Shown piece after piece: positions 48,773-56,462 of a DNA stretch of 64,000 nucleotides. The DNA lies in contig CAWFCZ010000016.1 of NCBI GenBank assembly GCA_963814355.1, positions 62,001-126,000 of the forward strand. Direction: 5' to 3'. How positions within the stretch are numbered: the stretch's first letter is position 1; each line of letters starts with the position of its first letter. Position numbers and translations under genes: made by a program. The notes beneath the pieces were generated by a model. The model was not told the origin of the DNA. It made no database searches and worked only from the letters and a program-made list of their open reading frames with translations. Source of the stretch: JADGOV01 sp963814355. Lineage in GTDB: Bacteria; Actinomycetota; Actinomycetes; JADGOV01.

Positions 48773-48930
48773 CGCCCGCCTACCGGGTTAGCTGACGGGT
48801 GCGGGCCGGAGTGGTGGCCCTACCGCGCGGGCGGCCGCGAACGGCCGTGCCGCGCCGATTAACCCCAAGGGACTGGTGGGTCCCCGGCTTCCCGAGCCGT
48901 GACACGGCTCAGGGAACTCGGCGGTGCCCT
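48773..48930 (-). ncRNA. ydaO-type c-di-AMP riboswitch
   Basis: On the minus strand the leader contains CACCGCCGAG at its 5' end (48918-48927), CCCTTGGGGTTAATCG in the middle, and CAGCTAACCCGGTAGGCGG at the 3' end (about 48778-48796). These are the conserved blocks of the ydaO/yuaA class that senses c-di-AMP and, in actinobacteria, commonly precedes NlpC/P60 and Rpf wall-hydrolase genes, as here. A further hairpin TTGCGAA/TTCGCAA lies just upstream (about 48934-48951). Confidence 0.88.
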
Positions 48931-49014
48931 CCGTTGCGAAGGCTTTCGCAAGACACCAGAGAACACCGCAGACAGTACTTCCCCGCATCCGGGCGCCACA
49001 ACTCGGGGGGGCTC

Positions 49015-49020
49015 TACGGT
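49015..49020 (+). promoter_or_regulatory. -10 element for leaderless sigM mRNA
   Basis: TACGGT followed by GCAATC and the GTG at 49027. Confidence 0.45.
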
Positions 49021-49026
49021 GCAATC

Positions 49027-49683
49027 GTGGGGTCTTCCTCCCGGGGCGAGCAGGCCGGCGAACCCGGCGAGGCCTACCGCGCCGAAGATGACCGGCGGCT
49101 GCTTGAGCGCCATGTCGACGGGGAGCCGGAGGCATTCGGTGAGCTCGTGCGGCGACACCGCGACCGGCTCTGGGCCGTTGCGCTGCGGACGCTGGGCGAC
49201 CCGGAGGATGCCGCCGACGCGGTGCAGGATGCGGTGATCTCGGCGTACCGTCGGGCCGGAAGCTACCGCGGTGACGCGGCGGTGACCACCTGGCTGCACC
49301 GCATCGTGGTCAACGCCTGCCTGGACCTGATCCGCCGCCGGAACGTCCGTCCGGTCCACCTGCTGCCGCTCGAGTACGCCGATTCGTCGTCGCCCCGGGA
49401 TCCGATCGAAGATCGACAGGTCCGCCTGGACGTGGTGGCCGCGCTGGCCAGCTTGCCGGTGGACCAGCGGCTGGCGATCGTCCTGGTGGATGTCGAGGGC
49501 TACCCGGTGGTGGAGGCGGCGGCCATTCTCGGCGTGCCGACCGGCACGGTGAAGAGCCGATGCGCCCGGGGGCGCGCCAGGTTGGCCGCTGTGCTGGCCA
49601 CCTACCGGAACCGATCGGAACCTGGTGGCGTCCCATCCAGGTCCGGGCCGGAACCACCCCCAGGGAAGGAGCCGGATCGGTGA
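49027..49683 (+). CDS. sigM: ECF sigma factor SigM
   Basis: A 218-residue sigma factor. Region 2 (residues 40-105) includes FGELVRRHRDRLWAVALRTL and DPEDAADAVQDAVISAYRRA; region 4 (about 140-190) has LPVDQRLAIVLVDVEGYPVV and AAAILGVPTGTVKSRCARGR. The C-terminal 25 residues are Pro/Ser-rich. Position before the anti-sigma gene, trxB and trxA matches SigM of mycobacteria (Rv3911), which responds to envelope or oxidative conditions. Leaderless start. Confidence 0.92.
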   Translation: MGSSSRGEQAGEPGEAYRAEDDRRLLERHVDGEPEAFGELVRRHRDRLWAVALRTLGDPEDAADAVQDAVISAYRRAGSYRGDAAVTTWLHRIVVNACLDLIRRRNVRPVHLLPLEYADSSSPRDPIEDRQVRLDVVAALASLPVDQRLAIVLVDVEGYPVVEAAAILGVPTGTVKSRCARGRARLAAVLATYRNRSEPGGVPSRSGPEPPPGKEPDR

Positions 49684-50534
49684 GCCCAGCAGCCGAGGAC
49701 CGCCCCGGGGACCACCCGGCGGGGCGCTCAGCCAGGCATCCGGCACCGGATGACATCGCCCTGCTGGTGGATTCGGGGCCGGAGGCATCCGATCTGGCGG
49801 CATCGACCGTGATCGAGCACGTCGCGAAGTGCGCCGCCTGCCGACAGACCCTGGCCGATATCCGGGACGCGCGGGAGGCGCTGGCCCACCTGCCGGCGCC
49901 GACCATGCCGCAGGCTGTCGCCGTCCGGCTGGAGCGCGCGTTGGCCGCCGAGCAAGCCGGACGGGGGGCAGGCAGCAGCTCCGAGCCCGCCCGGGGGCGG
50001 CCGGCGACCTGGCTGGTCGCGGCGGCCGCGGCAACGGTACTCGTCGGTGGCGGGGCGCTCCTGCACGTCGTGCGCGGCGGAGGCGACGGCGTGCGGCCGA
50101 GCACCGCCGGGCGCGCCGCCGCCACGGCCCCCTCCGGCTCGCCCGGGGTCGCGATCCCCGGGGGAGGTCCCGGTACCACCGCCGACGCGGCCGCCCTTCC
50201 GGCGTTGGTCCGGTCCCTCCTCGCTACCCGACCCCCACCTCGGTCGCAGCCCGCCCACACCCCGATGACCGGGCCGCGCGGCGGGCACCTGCCAGACGAA
50301 TCCCCGCAGCGGGCGGTCGCCGCCCCGGCGGTAGCACACTGCCTCACCGTTTTGGGCATCTCACCGGTTCGCCTCCTGGCGACGACCGACCGCACCTTCG
50401 CCGGTGGGCCGGCGACCGTGCTGGTGCTGGCGGTGGGCGGTGACCCGACGCTGGTCGACGTCCGGGTGGTGCGGCCGGGCTGCGCCCGGGGCAGCAGCGA
50501 CCTGGTCTACCGGTTGGACCGGCTGCGGGTGTAA
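49680..50534 (+). CDS. Zinc-finger membrane anti-sigma factor of SigM
   Basis: A 284-residue protein. The N-terminal anti-sigma domain has VIEHVAKCAACRQTLAD (His-x3-Cys-x2-Cys near residues 44-52); one transmembrane helix (about 104-126, TWLVAAAAATVLVGGGALL) is followed by a long extracytoplasmic region with two cysteines (AHCLTVLG, RPGCARG) that could form a disulfide. That would suit redox sensing next to the thioredoxin genes. GTG 49680 overlaps the sigM stop. Confidence 0.88.
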   Translation: MSPAAEDRPGDHPAGRSARHPAPDDIALLVDSGPEASDLAASTVIEHVAKCAACRQTLADIRDAREALAHLPAPTMPQAVAVRLERALAAEQAGRGAGSSSEPARGRPATWLVAAAAATVLVGGGALLHVVRGGGDGVRPSTAGRAAATAPSGSPGVAIPGGGPGTTADAAALPALVRSLLATRPPPRSQPAHTPMTGPRGGHLPDESPQRAVAAPAVAHCLTVLGISPVRLLATTDRTFAGGPATVLVLAVGGDPTLVDVRVVRPGCARGSSDLVYRLDRLRV

Positions 50535-50548
50535 GTCTCCCGAAGGGC

Positions 50549-50563
50549 ACCCCCTAACGGGGT
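50549..50563 (+). terminator. Short hairpin after the anti-sigma gene
   Basis: ACCCC-CTAAC-GGGGT, 15 bases after the stop. Short stem and no U-tract, so it may be only a weak terminator before trxB. Confidence 0.3.
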
Positions 50564-50684
50564 AGTTGGCGCCGTCGCGGGAATGCGCAGTACGGCAGGG
50601 CCGTTTCCGAGGCAGCGCAACACTGGGCCGGAGACACGTCCCAGCACGACACGGCGCCCTCACCGGCGCGAGGGAGGCGAGGGC

Positions 50685-51629
50685 ATGACGGCCGGCGGCG
50701 ACCCCGATGTTCGGCAGATCGTCATTATCGGCTCGGGCCCGGCCGGGTACACCGCGGCGCTCTACGCCGCTCGGGCCAACCTGCGCCCGCTGGTGATCGA
50801 AGGCACGGCTTCCGGCGGCGCGTTGATGACCACCACCGATGTCGAGAATTTCCCCGGGTGGCCGGACGGCATTCTCGGGCCGGACCTGATGGACAACCTA
50901 CGCAAACAGGCCGAGAAGTTCGGCGCAGACTTCATCACCGACGACGCGACCGGCGTGGACTTCACCGGCGACACACACTCGGTGACCGTCGGCGGCGCCG
51001 TGCACGCCGCTCGTGCGGTGATCGTGGCCACCGGCTCCCGGTGGCGGGCACTAGGCGTCCCCGGCGAGCAGCGTCTGCTGGGACACGGCGTGTCGTCCTG
51101 CGCCACCTGCGACGGCTTCTTCTTCCGCGGCGCGGACATCGCCGTAGTGGGTGGCGGCGACTCGGCGATGGAAGAGGCCACGTTCCTCACCCGCTTCGCC
51201 AACTCCGTCACGATCGTGCATCGCCGGGACACCTTCCGGGCCAGCAAGATCATGGCGGAGCGAGCGTTGGCGAACGAGAAGATCCGGGTGCGCTGGGACA
51301 CGGCTGTGGAGGAGGTTCTCGGCGAGGACACGGTCACCGGGCTGCGACTGCGCCACCTGCCCACCGGCTCCGAGTCGCGCCTCGACGTGACCGGCCTGTT
51401 TGTCGCGATCGGCCACGATCCCAGCTCGGAACTGTTCACCGGCCGGCTCGACGCCGACGAGGCCGGCTATCTGCTGGTCGACGCGCCGTCGACCCGAACG
51501 AACGTGCCCGGCGTGTTCGCCTGCGGGGACGTGGTGGACCATACCTACCGGCAAGCCATCACCGCCGCCGGGACCGGCTGCGCGGCCGCCCTGGACGCCG
51601 AGCGCTGGCTGGCGGCGCACGACGGCTGA
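50685..51629 (+). CDS. trxB: Thioredoxin reductase
   Basis: A 314-residue low-Mr flavoenzyme. FAD loop IIGSGPAGYTAALYAARANL; redox disulfide SCATCDGFFFRG near residue 142; NADPH loop VVGGGDSAMEEATFL and HRRDTFRASKIM; final FAD motif VFACGDVVDHTYRQAITAAG. Reduces thioredoxin with NADPH. ATG 50685 follows AGGGAGGCGAGGGC. trxA is 170 bp downstream with its own leader. Confidence 0.96.
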   Translation: MTAGGDPDVRQIVIIGSGPAGYTAALYAARANLRPLVIEGTASGGALMTTTDVENFPGWPDGILGPDLMDNLRKQAEKFGADFITDDATGVDFTGDTHSVTVGGAVHAARAVIVATGSRWRALGVPGEQRLLGHGVSSCATCDGFFFRGADIAVVGGGDSAMEEATFLTRFANSVTIVHRRDTFRASKIMAERALANEKIRVRWDTAVEEVLGEDTVTGLRLRHLPTGSESRLDVTGLFVAIGHDPSSELFTGRLDADEAGYLLVDAPSTRTNVPGVFACGDVVDHTYRQAITAAGTGCAAALDAERWLAAHDG

Positions 51630-51799
51630 GCACCGCGCCCGGTCTCCTCCGGTGCGGGAATCTGGCCCGGCCTCAAACCGTTGAATGCTACGTAGTTGTC
51701 ATGCACCACCACAGAATCTCCGGCGTCGGGGCGACTCCCAGCGGGCGGCCCGGCCGGATCGGGAACCGACCGGTTTCAAGAATCGAAAGGACGACCGCC

Positions 51800-52126
51800 G
51801 TGGGCGCCGCTACCAAGACCGTGACCGATGCCAGCTTCGCTGCTGAGGTGTTGGGCAGCGAGAAGCCTGTGCTCGTCGACTTCTGGGCGGAGTGGTGCGG
51901 CCCCTGCAAGATGGTCGCCCCCGTGCTGGAGGAGATCGCCTCGGAGCACGCCGCAAAAATCACCGTTGCCAAGGTGAACATCGACGAGAACCCGCAGATC
52001 GCGCGGCAGTACCAGATCATGTCCATCCCCACCATGTCGGTCTTCGCCGACGGGAAGATGGTCAAGAGCATCGTCGGGGCCAAGCCGAAGGCGGCGTTGC
52101 TCCGGGACTTGGAAGGCTACCTGTAA
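51800..52126 (+). CDS. trxA: Thioredoxin
   Basis: A 108-residue thioredoxin with the active site FWAEWCGPCKMVAPVL and cis-Pro in MSIPTMSVFADGK. GTG 51800 is preceded by AAAGGA. Substrate of the upstream TrxB. The last codons and stop are followed by a partial duplication of the stop region (see 52124-52158). Confidence 0.96.
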   Translation: MGAATKTVTDASFAAEVLGSEKPVLVDFWAEWCGPCKMVAPVLEEIASEHAAKITVAKVNIDENPQIARQYQIMSIPTMSVFADGKMVKSIVGAKPKAALLRDLEGYL

Positions 52127-52149
52127 CTGGAAGCTACGTGTAACTGGAA

Positions 52150-52181
52150 AGCCACGCATTGTTTGTCGGCGTGGCGTGGCT
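52150..52181 (+). terminator. Hairpin after trxA
   Basis: AGCCACGC (52150-52157) and GCGTGGCT (52174-52181) form a perfect 8-bp stem around a 16-base loop, before CTAAGCTT. Probably ends the trxA transcript. Confidence 0.55.
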
Positions 52182-52261
52182 CTAAGCTTCGCCTGACCAG
52201 CTAGTCGCACTTTAGGCTGGGCAGCTTCGGCGAACCAGGGAACCCGGACGGGACGGTGGCG

Positions 52262-53410
52262 ATGCAGCTGTACCGTCGTGGTCATACCGGCCCCGTGGTA
52301 GCGGAGATCCGGGCTCGACTTGCCCAACTCGGGCACCTCGACGCTGCCGAGCGGTCGGCACCGCAGCCGGCGTACGATGCTCGGTGCGAGCAGGCCGTTC
52401 GAGCCTTCCAGCAGGACCGAGGGCTTACCGCCGACGGCATCGTCGGGACCGAAACGTATCGGGCCTTGGACGAGGCGCGCTGGCGGCTCGGGGACCGGGT
52501 GCTCTTCCACGCCGTGAATCACCCGTTCGCCGGTGACGATGTCGCCGACCTCCAGCAGCGGCTGCTGGAGATGGGATTCGATCCAGGGCGTTGCGACGGA
52601 GTGTACGGCCCGAACAGCGACCGGGCGCTGCGCGAGTTCCAGCGCAATGTCGGGATGGCCGCCGACGGGCTGTGCGGCCCCGCGACGCTTCGAGCGCTGA
52701 TCCGCCTGGAGCGTACCGTCCGGGGGGGTCGTCCCCAGTGGATGCGCGAGGCTGAGCAGCTGTACCGGGCCGGGCCGGCGTTGGCCGGCAAGCTGGTCGT
52801 CATCGACCCGGGGCACGGCGGCACCGATGTGGGCGCCACCGGGCACGGCCTGTCCGAGGCGGGCGTGGTGGAGGACGTCGCCCGCCGGCTCGAGGGCCGC
52901 CTCGCGGCCACCGGTGTCGGGGTCTACCTCACCCGGGGGACCGACAATTCGCCCTCACCCGATGAGCGGGCGAGTTTCGCGAATGCGGTGGGTGCGGATC
53001 TGCTGATCTCGTTGCACGTGGATCAGTGCGACTCACCGCACGGCCGAGGTGTTGCGACCTACTTCTACGGCTGGGGGGAACAGGGCCGCTACGGTGGGGG
53101 GTCCGCGGTCGGCGAGCGGCTTGCCGCGCTGGTGCAGAACGAGCTCGTGGCGCGCACCGGCCTCACCGACTGCCGCCACCACCCCAAGACGTGGGAACTG
53201 CTGCGGCGTACCCGGATGCCGGCGGTACGGGTGGACCTCGGTTATCTCACCTCCCCGCTCGACGCGCTGCGGCTGGCGGAACCGTCGTTTCGGGATACCG
53301 CTGCCGAGGCCATCCTGGTTGCCGTCCAACGGCTGTACCTGCCGCCGGAACTCGATGCGCCCACCGGGGAACTGCGGCTGCCGGCATTTGCCGAGCAGAC
53401 GTCCGGCTAG
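52262..53410 (+). CDS. cwlM: CwlM-like amidase_3 protein with two PG-binding repeats
   Basis: A 382-residue protein without a signal peptide. Residues 1-150 hold two peptidoglycan-binding repeats (AVRAFQQDRGLTADGIVGTE; ALREFQRNVGMAADGLCGPA). The amidase_3 domain starts at about 175: zinc His in VIDPGHGGTDVGATG, Glu in LSEAGVVEDVA, His in LLISLHVDQ. The usual late catalytic Glu is replaced by Asp in VRVDLGYLTSP (residue 325). In mycobacteria cytoplasmic CwlM regulates MurA and lipid II transport; position after trxA matches. GTG 52256 is an alternative start. Confidence 0.88.
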   Translation: MQLYRRGHTGPVVAEIRARLAQLGHLDAAERSAPQPAYDARCEQAVRAFQQDRGLTADGIVGTETYRALDEARWRLGDRVLFHAVNHPFAGDDVADLQQRLLEMGFDPGRCDGVYGPNSDRALREFQRNVGMAADGLCGPATLRALIRLERTVRGGRPQWMREAEQLYRAGPALAGKLVVIDPGHGGTDVGATGHGLSEAGVVEDVARRLEGRLAATGVGVYLTRGTDNSPSPDERASFANAVGADLLISLHVDQCDSPHGRGVATYFYGWGEQGRYGGGSAVGERLAALVQNELVARTGLTDCRHHPKTWELLRRTRMPAVRVDLGYLTSPLDALRLAEPSFRDTAAEAILVAVQRLYLPPELDAPTGELRLPAFAEQTSG

Positions 53411-53430
53411 CTGGTCGGGAGCGAGCACTC

Positions 53431-54048
53431 TCAGACCGGGCGGAGTGCGCCCTCCGGGGACATCGAGCCGAGCAGGCGTTCCAGGGCGACCTCGACGTCT
53501 TCGCGCCAAGACACGGCTGACTTCATCTCCAGCCGCAGCCTCGGATAGCGCGGATGGGGCCGTACCGTCTTGAAGCCCACCGCCAGCAGGTGTTCCGCCG
53601 GCAGGATGCAGGCCGGACCCGCCCAGTGCAGGTCACCAAAGGCTTCCACCGCACGGATCCCACGCCGGGTCAGTTCCTTCACCAAACCTTGCACCAGCAT
53701 GCGACCCAAACCGCCGCCAGCGAATTCCGGGATCACGTGCGCTGTGAGCAGGAGCACGGCATCGGGACTCACCGGACTGGTGGGAAAGGCGACCGAGCGA
53801 GGCACGTAGGACGGCGGGGCGAACAACGCGAAACCGGCCGCGACACCATCGACGTACAGCAGCTTCCCACAGCTGCCCCACTCCAGCAGGGTGGCCGAAA
53901 TCCACGCCTCCTTCTCCAAGGCGGCGTCGCCGGCCTCCACCGCGCGCGCGCCGGAGAGCGGGTCGAGTTCCCAGAAGACGCAGTGCCGGCAGCGTTGCGG
54001 AAGGTCGTCGAGGTTGTCCAGCGTGACGTTCACCAGTCGACGGGACAC
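53431..54048 (-). CDS. GNAT-type N-acetyltransferase
   Basis: A 205-residue protein with the acetyl-CoA motif VIPEFAGGGLGRMLVQGLVK and an N-terminal region RCRHCVFWELDPLSG (CxxC-like RHCVFWE). The family is common near parB/trx in actinobacteria, including mycobacteria (Rv3916c region). Substrate unknown. GTG 54048 has GGAGGATGCGGC immediately upstream; the ATG at 54162 would overlap the divergent promoter. Convergent with cwlM. Confidence 0.8.
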   Translation of the reverse strand: MSRRLVNVTLDNLDDLPQRCRHCVFWELDPLSGARAVEAGDAALEKEAWISATLLEWGSCGKLLYVDGVAAGFALFAPPSYVPRSVAFPTSPVSPDAVLLLTAHVIPEFAGGGLGRMLVQGLVKELTRRGIRAVEAFGDLHWAGPACILPAEHLLAVGFKTVRPHPRYPRLRLEMKSAVSWREDVEVALERLLGSMSPEGALRPV

Positions 54049-54147
54049 GCCGCATCCTCCGAAAGACAGCCGGCTTCGTAAGCCTACCGGCTGGACGGCC
54101 CGGCCCGGCTCCGGCGATGGGCTTCCGGGCTGCCGAGAATCGCCACC

Positions 54148-54153
54148 TAGAGT
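54148..54153 (+). promoter_or_regulatory. -10 element for leaderless aminotransferase mRNA
   Basis: TAGAGT followed by GACAGGC and the ATG at 54161. Confidence 0.5.
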
Positions 54154-54160
54154 GACAGGC

Positions 54161-55372
54161 ATGCAGTTGCGTCAGTCGGACAAGCTCACCCACGTCGCCT
54201 ACGACGTTCGCGGACCCGTGCTCGAACACGCCATGCGCCTGGAGGCCGAGGGGCACCGCATTCTGCGGCTCAACATCGGCAACCCGGCACCGTTCGGCTT
54301 CGACGCCCCCGAGGACATCCTCGGCGACATGATCCGCAACCTGCCCACGGCGCAGGGATACAGCGACTCCAAGGGCATCCTCTCCGCCCGCCGTGCGGTC
54401 GTGCAGTACCACAAGCAGAAGGGGATCTCCGGCCTGGATGTCGAGGATGTCTGGTTGGGCAACGGCGTCTCGGAGCTGATCAACATGGCGCTGCAGGCCT
54501 TGCTCAACGCCGGAGACGAGGTGCTGATCCCCGCCCCGGACTACCCGCTCTGGACCGCGGTCGTCACGCTCTGCGGCGGTACCGCCGTGCACTACACGTG
54601 TGACGAGGCAACCGGATGGCTGCCGGATGTCGAGGATCTCGCCCGGCGGGTCACCAGCCGAACCAAGGCCATCGTCGTGATCAACCCGAACAACCCGACC
54701 GGCGCGGTCTACCCACGCGTGGTGTTGGAAGGCATCGCCGAGGTGGCTCGCCAGCACAGCCTGCTGCTGTTCTGCGACGAGATCTACGACAAGATCCTCT
54801 ACGACGACGCGGTGCACGTCTCGGTCGCGGCGCTAGCCCCCGATGTGCTCTGTGTAACGTTCAACGGACTGTCGAAGGCATACCGCGTGGCTGGCTTTCG
54901 GGCCGGCTGGGCGGTCATCTCCGGTCCGACCCAGCATGCCGAGAGCTACATCGAAGGCTTGAACATTCTGGCCAACATGCGGCTGTGCGCCAACGTCCCG
55001 GCCCAACACGGCATCCAAGCCGCGCTGGGTGGCACCCAGGACATCGGAGCGCTGGTGCTTCCCAGCGGCCGGCTGCACGAGCAGCGAGCCTGCGCCTGGG
55101 AGGCGCTCAACGCCATACCGGGGGTGAGCTGCGTCAAGCCCGACGGCGCCCTGTACCTCTTTCCCAAGTTGGACCCGGAACGGTACCGGATCAGCGACGA
55201 CGAGCGCTTCGTCCTCGACCTGCTGCTCGCCGAGCATCTGTTGGTGGTGCAGGGCAGCGGGTTCAACTATCCGCGACCGGACCACTTCCGGATCGTCACC
55301 CTGCCCCATGCCGACGATCTCGCAGAGGCCATCAGCCGGATTGGGCGCTTTCTTTCGACATACCAGCAGTAA
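54161..55372 (+). CDS. PLP-dependent aminotransferase (AlaA/AspC-like)
   Basis: A 403-residue fold-type I aminotransferase. GVSELINMALQALLNAGDEV, VVINPNNPTGAVYPR (Asn/Pro PLP region), LLLFCDEIYDKILYDD (Asp/Tyr), the PLP lysine in TFNGLSKAYRVAGFRAGWAV, and a final Arg in HFRIVTLP. Closest in motif to the alanine aminotransferase AlaA-type enzymes. ATG 54161 fits a leaderless mRNA. Its last 41 bases overlap convergent parB. Confidence 0.9.
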   Translation: MQLRQSDKLTHVAYDVRGPVLEHAMRLEAEGHRILRLNIGNPAPFGFDAPEDILGDMIRNLPTAQGYSDSKGILSARRAVVQYHKQKGISGLDVEDVWLGNGVSELINMALQALLNAGDEVLIPAPDYPLWTAVVTLCGGTAVHYTCDEATGWLPDVEDLARRVTSRTKAIVVINPNNPTGAVYPRVVLEGIAEVARQHSLLLFCDEIYDKILYDDAVHVSVAALAPDVLCVTFNGLSKAYRVAGFRAGWAVISGPTQHAESYIEGLNILANMRLCANVPAQHGIQAALGGTQDIGALVLPSGRLHEQRACAWEALNAIPGVSCVKPDGALYLFPKLDPERYRISDDERFVLDLLLAEHLLVVQGSGFNYPRPDHFRIVTLPHADDLAEAISRIGRFLSTYQQ

Positions 55373-56462
55373 CCTGCGGCTCGACGCGGATTCCCGGTGC
55401 CATGATGTCGAGGATCCGGTCAAGGTCGGCCTCCGAACCGAACTCGACGATGACCCGGCCCTTGCTACGCCCGGCCTGCACCCGGACTCGAGTGTCCCAG
55501 CGCTCGGCCAGCGCGGCCGCGACCGTGTCGAACTCGCGGGGGGGCCTCCGCGAGCGACGTTCACGCTGCGGCTCGTCGCCGTAACCGACCGCCACTATCT
55601 CCTCGATCGCCCGCACCGACAGGCCTTCGGAGACGACTCGCGCGGCCAGCCGCTCCTGGGCCGAGGCGTCCGGCAAGGAGAGCAGCGCCCTGGCGTGCCC
55701 AGCGGCGAGCACCCCGGCAGCCAGCCGTCGTTGCACCGTGGGCGGCAAGTGCAGCAGCCGGAGCGTGTTGGAGACGTGGGCCCGGGATCGCCCCAGCCGG
55801 GTGGCCAGCTCGTCGTGCGTGGCTCCGAAGTCCGCCAGGAGCTGCCCGTACGCCGCCGCCTCGTCGAGCGGGTTCAGGTCGGCCCGGTGCAGGTTTTCCA
55901 GCAGGGCGTCGCGCAACAACGCATCCGGCGCGGTGTCCCGCACCAGGACCGGAACGGTCTCAAGGCCGGCGGCCACGGCGGCCCGCCAGCGGCGCTCGCC
56001 CATCACGATCTCGTAGTCGCCGGCCGTTGTCTCGCGGACCACGATCGGCTGCAGCACGCCCACTTGGGTGATCGAGGCCGCCAACTCGGCCAGTGCGTCT
56101 TCATCGAAAACGGTGCGCGGCTGGCGTGCGTTGGGCCTCAGCGCGTGCACCCCAACCTCGCGGTACGACGCACCCTCCACACCGGCACCCTCGACACCGG
56201 CACCCTCGACACCGGCACCCTGCACACCGGCACCCTCAAGCCCAGCACCGTCCAGCACCGCAGCCGGACCTGCGGCGGCATCCGCCGTGCCCTCCTCGCT
56301 CGAGCCCGGCACCCGGCGCGGCGACGCTGACCCGGAGGCTTCGACGGTGGCCGGTGCTCGCTCGGTGTCGTCTGAAGATGCCGGCCGGCTGTCGACCGGC
56401 ATCGGGCGGGGAGCCAGGAGCGCCCCGAGGCCCCGCCCCAGGCGAGATGGATGATCAACCAT
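55332..56462 (-). CDS. parB: Chromosome partitioning protein ParB
   Basis: A 376-residue ParB. N-terminal LGRGLGALL motif contacting ParA; a low-complexity linker (residues 45-100) with GAGVE repeats; CTP-binding and arginine patch IVMGERRWRAAVAAGL with the ENLHRADLNPLDEA box; HTH RLGRSRAHVSNTLRLLHLP; C-terminal dimerisation domain. It spreads from parS and loads SMC. ATG 56462 overlaps the parA stop by eight bases. Its 3' end overlaps the aminotransferase gene. Confidence 0.95.
   Translation of the reverse strand: MVDHPSRLGRGLGALLAPRPMPVDSRPASSDDTERAPATVEASGSASPRRVPGSSEEGTADAAAGPAAVLDGAGLEGAGVQGAGVEGAGVEGAGVEGASYREVGVHALRPNARQPRTVFDEDALAELAASITQVGVLQPIVVRETTAGDYEIVMGERRWRAAVAAGLETVPVLVRDTAPDALLRDALLENLHRADLNPLDEAAAYGQLLADFGATHDELATRLGRSRAHVSNTLRLLHLPPTVQRRLAAGVLAAGHARALLSLPDASAQERLAARVVSEGLSVRAIEEIVAVGYGDEPQRERRSRRPPREFDTVAAALAERWDTRVRVQAGRSKGRVIVEFGSEADLDRILDIMAPGIRVEPQVTAGMSKESAQSG
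56171..56240. repeat. 15-bp tandem repeats in the parB linker
   Basis: The unit CACCGGCACCCTCGA is repeated about five times with few changes; on the minus strand it encodes GAGVE/GAGVQ/GAGLE pentapeptides between the ParA-binding tip and the CTPase domain of ParB. In-frame copy number variation would alter linker length. Confidence 0.8.

Noticed and set aside
53431..54162. Longer start (ATG 54162) for the GNAT gene
   Set aside because: It would overlap the leaderless promoter of the divergent aminotransferase, and GTG 54048 has a strong ribosome site.
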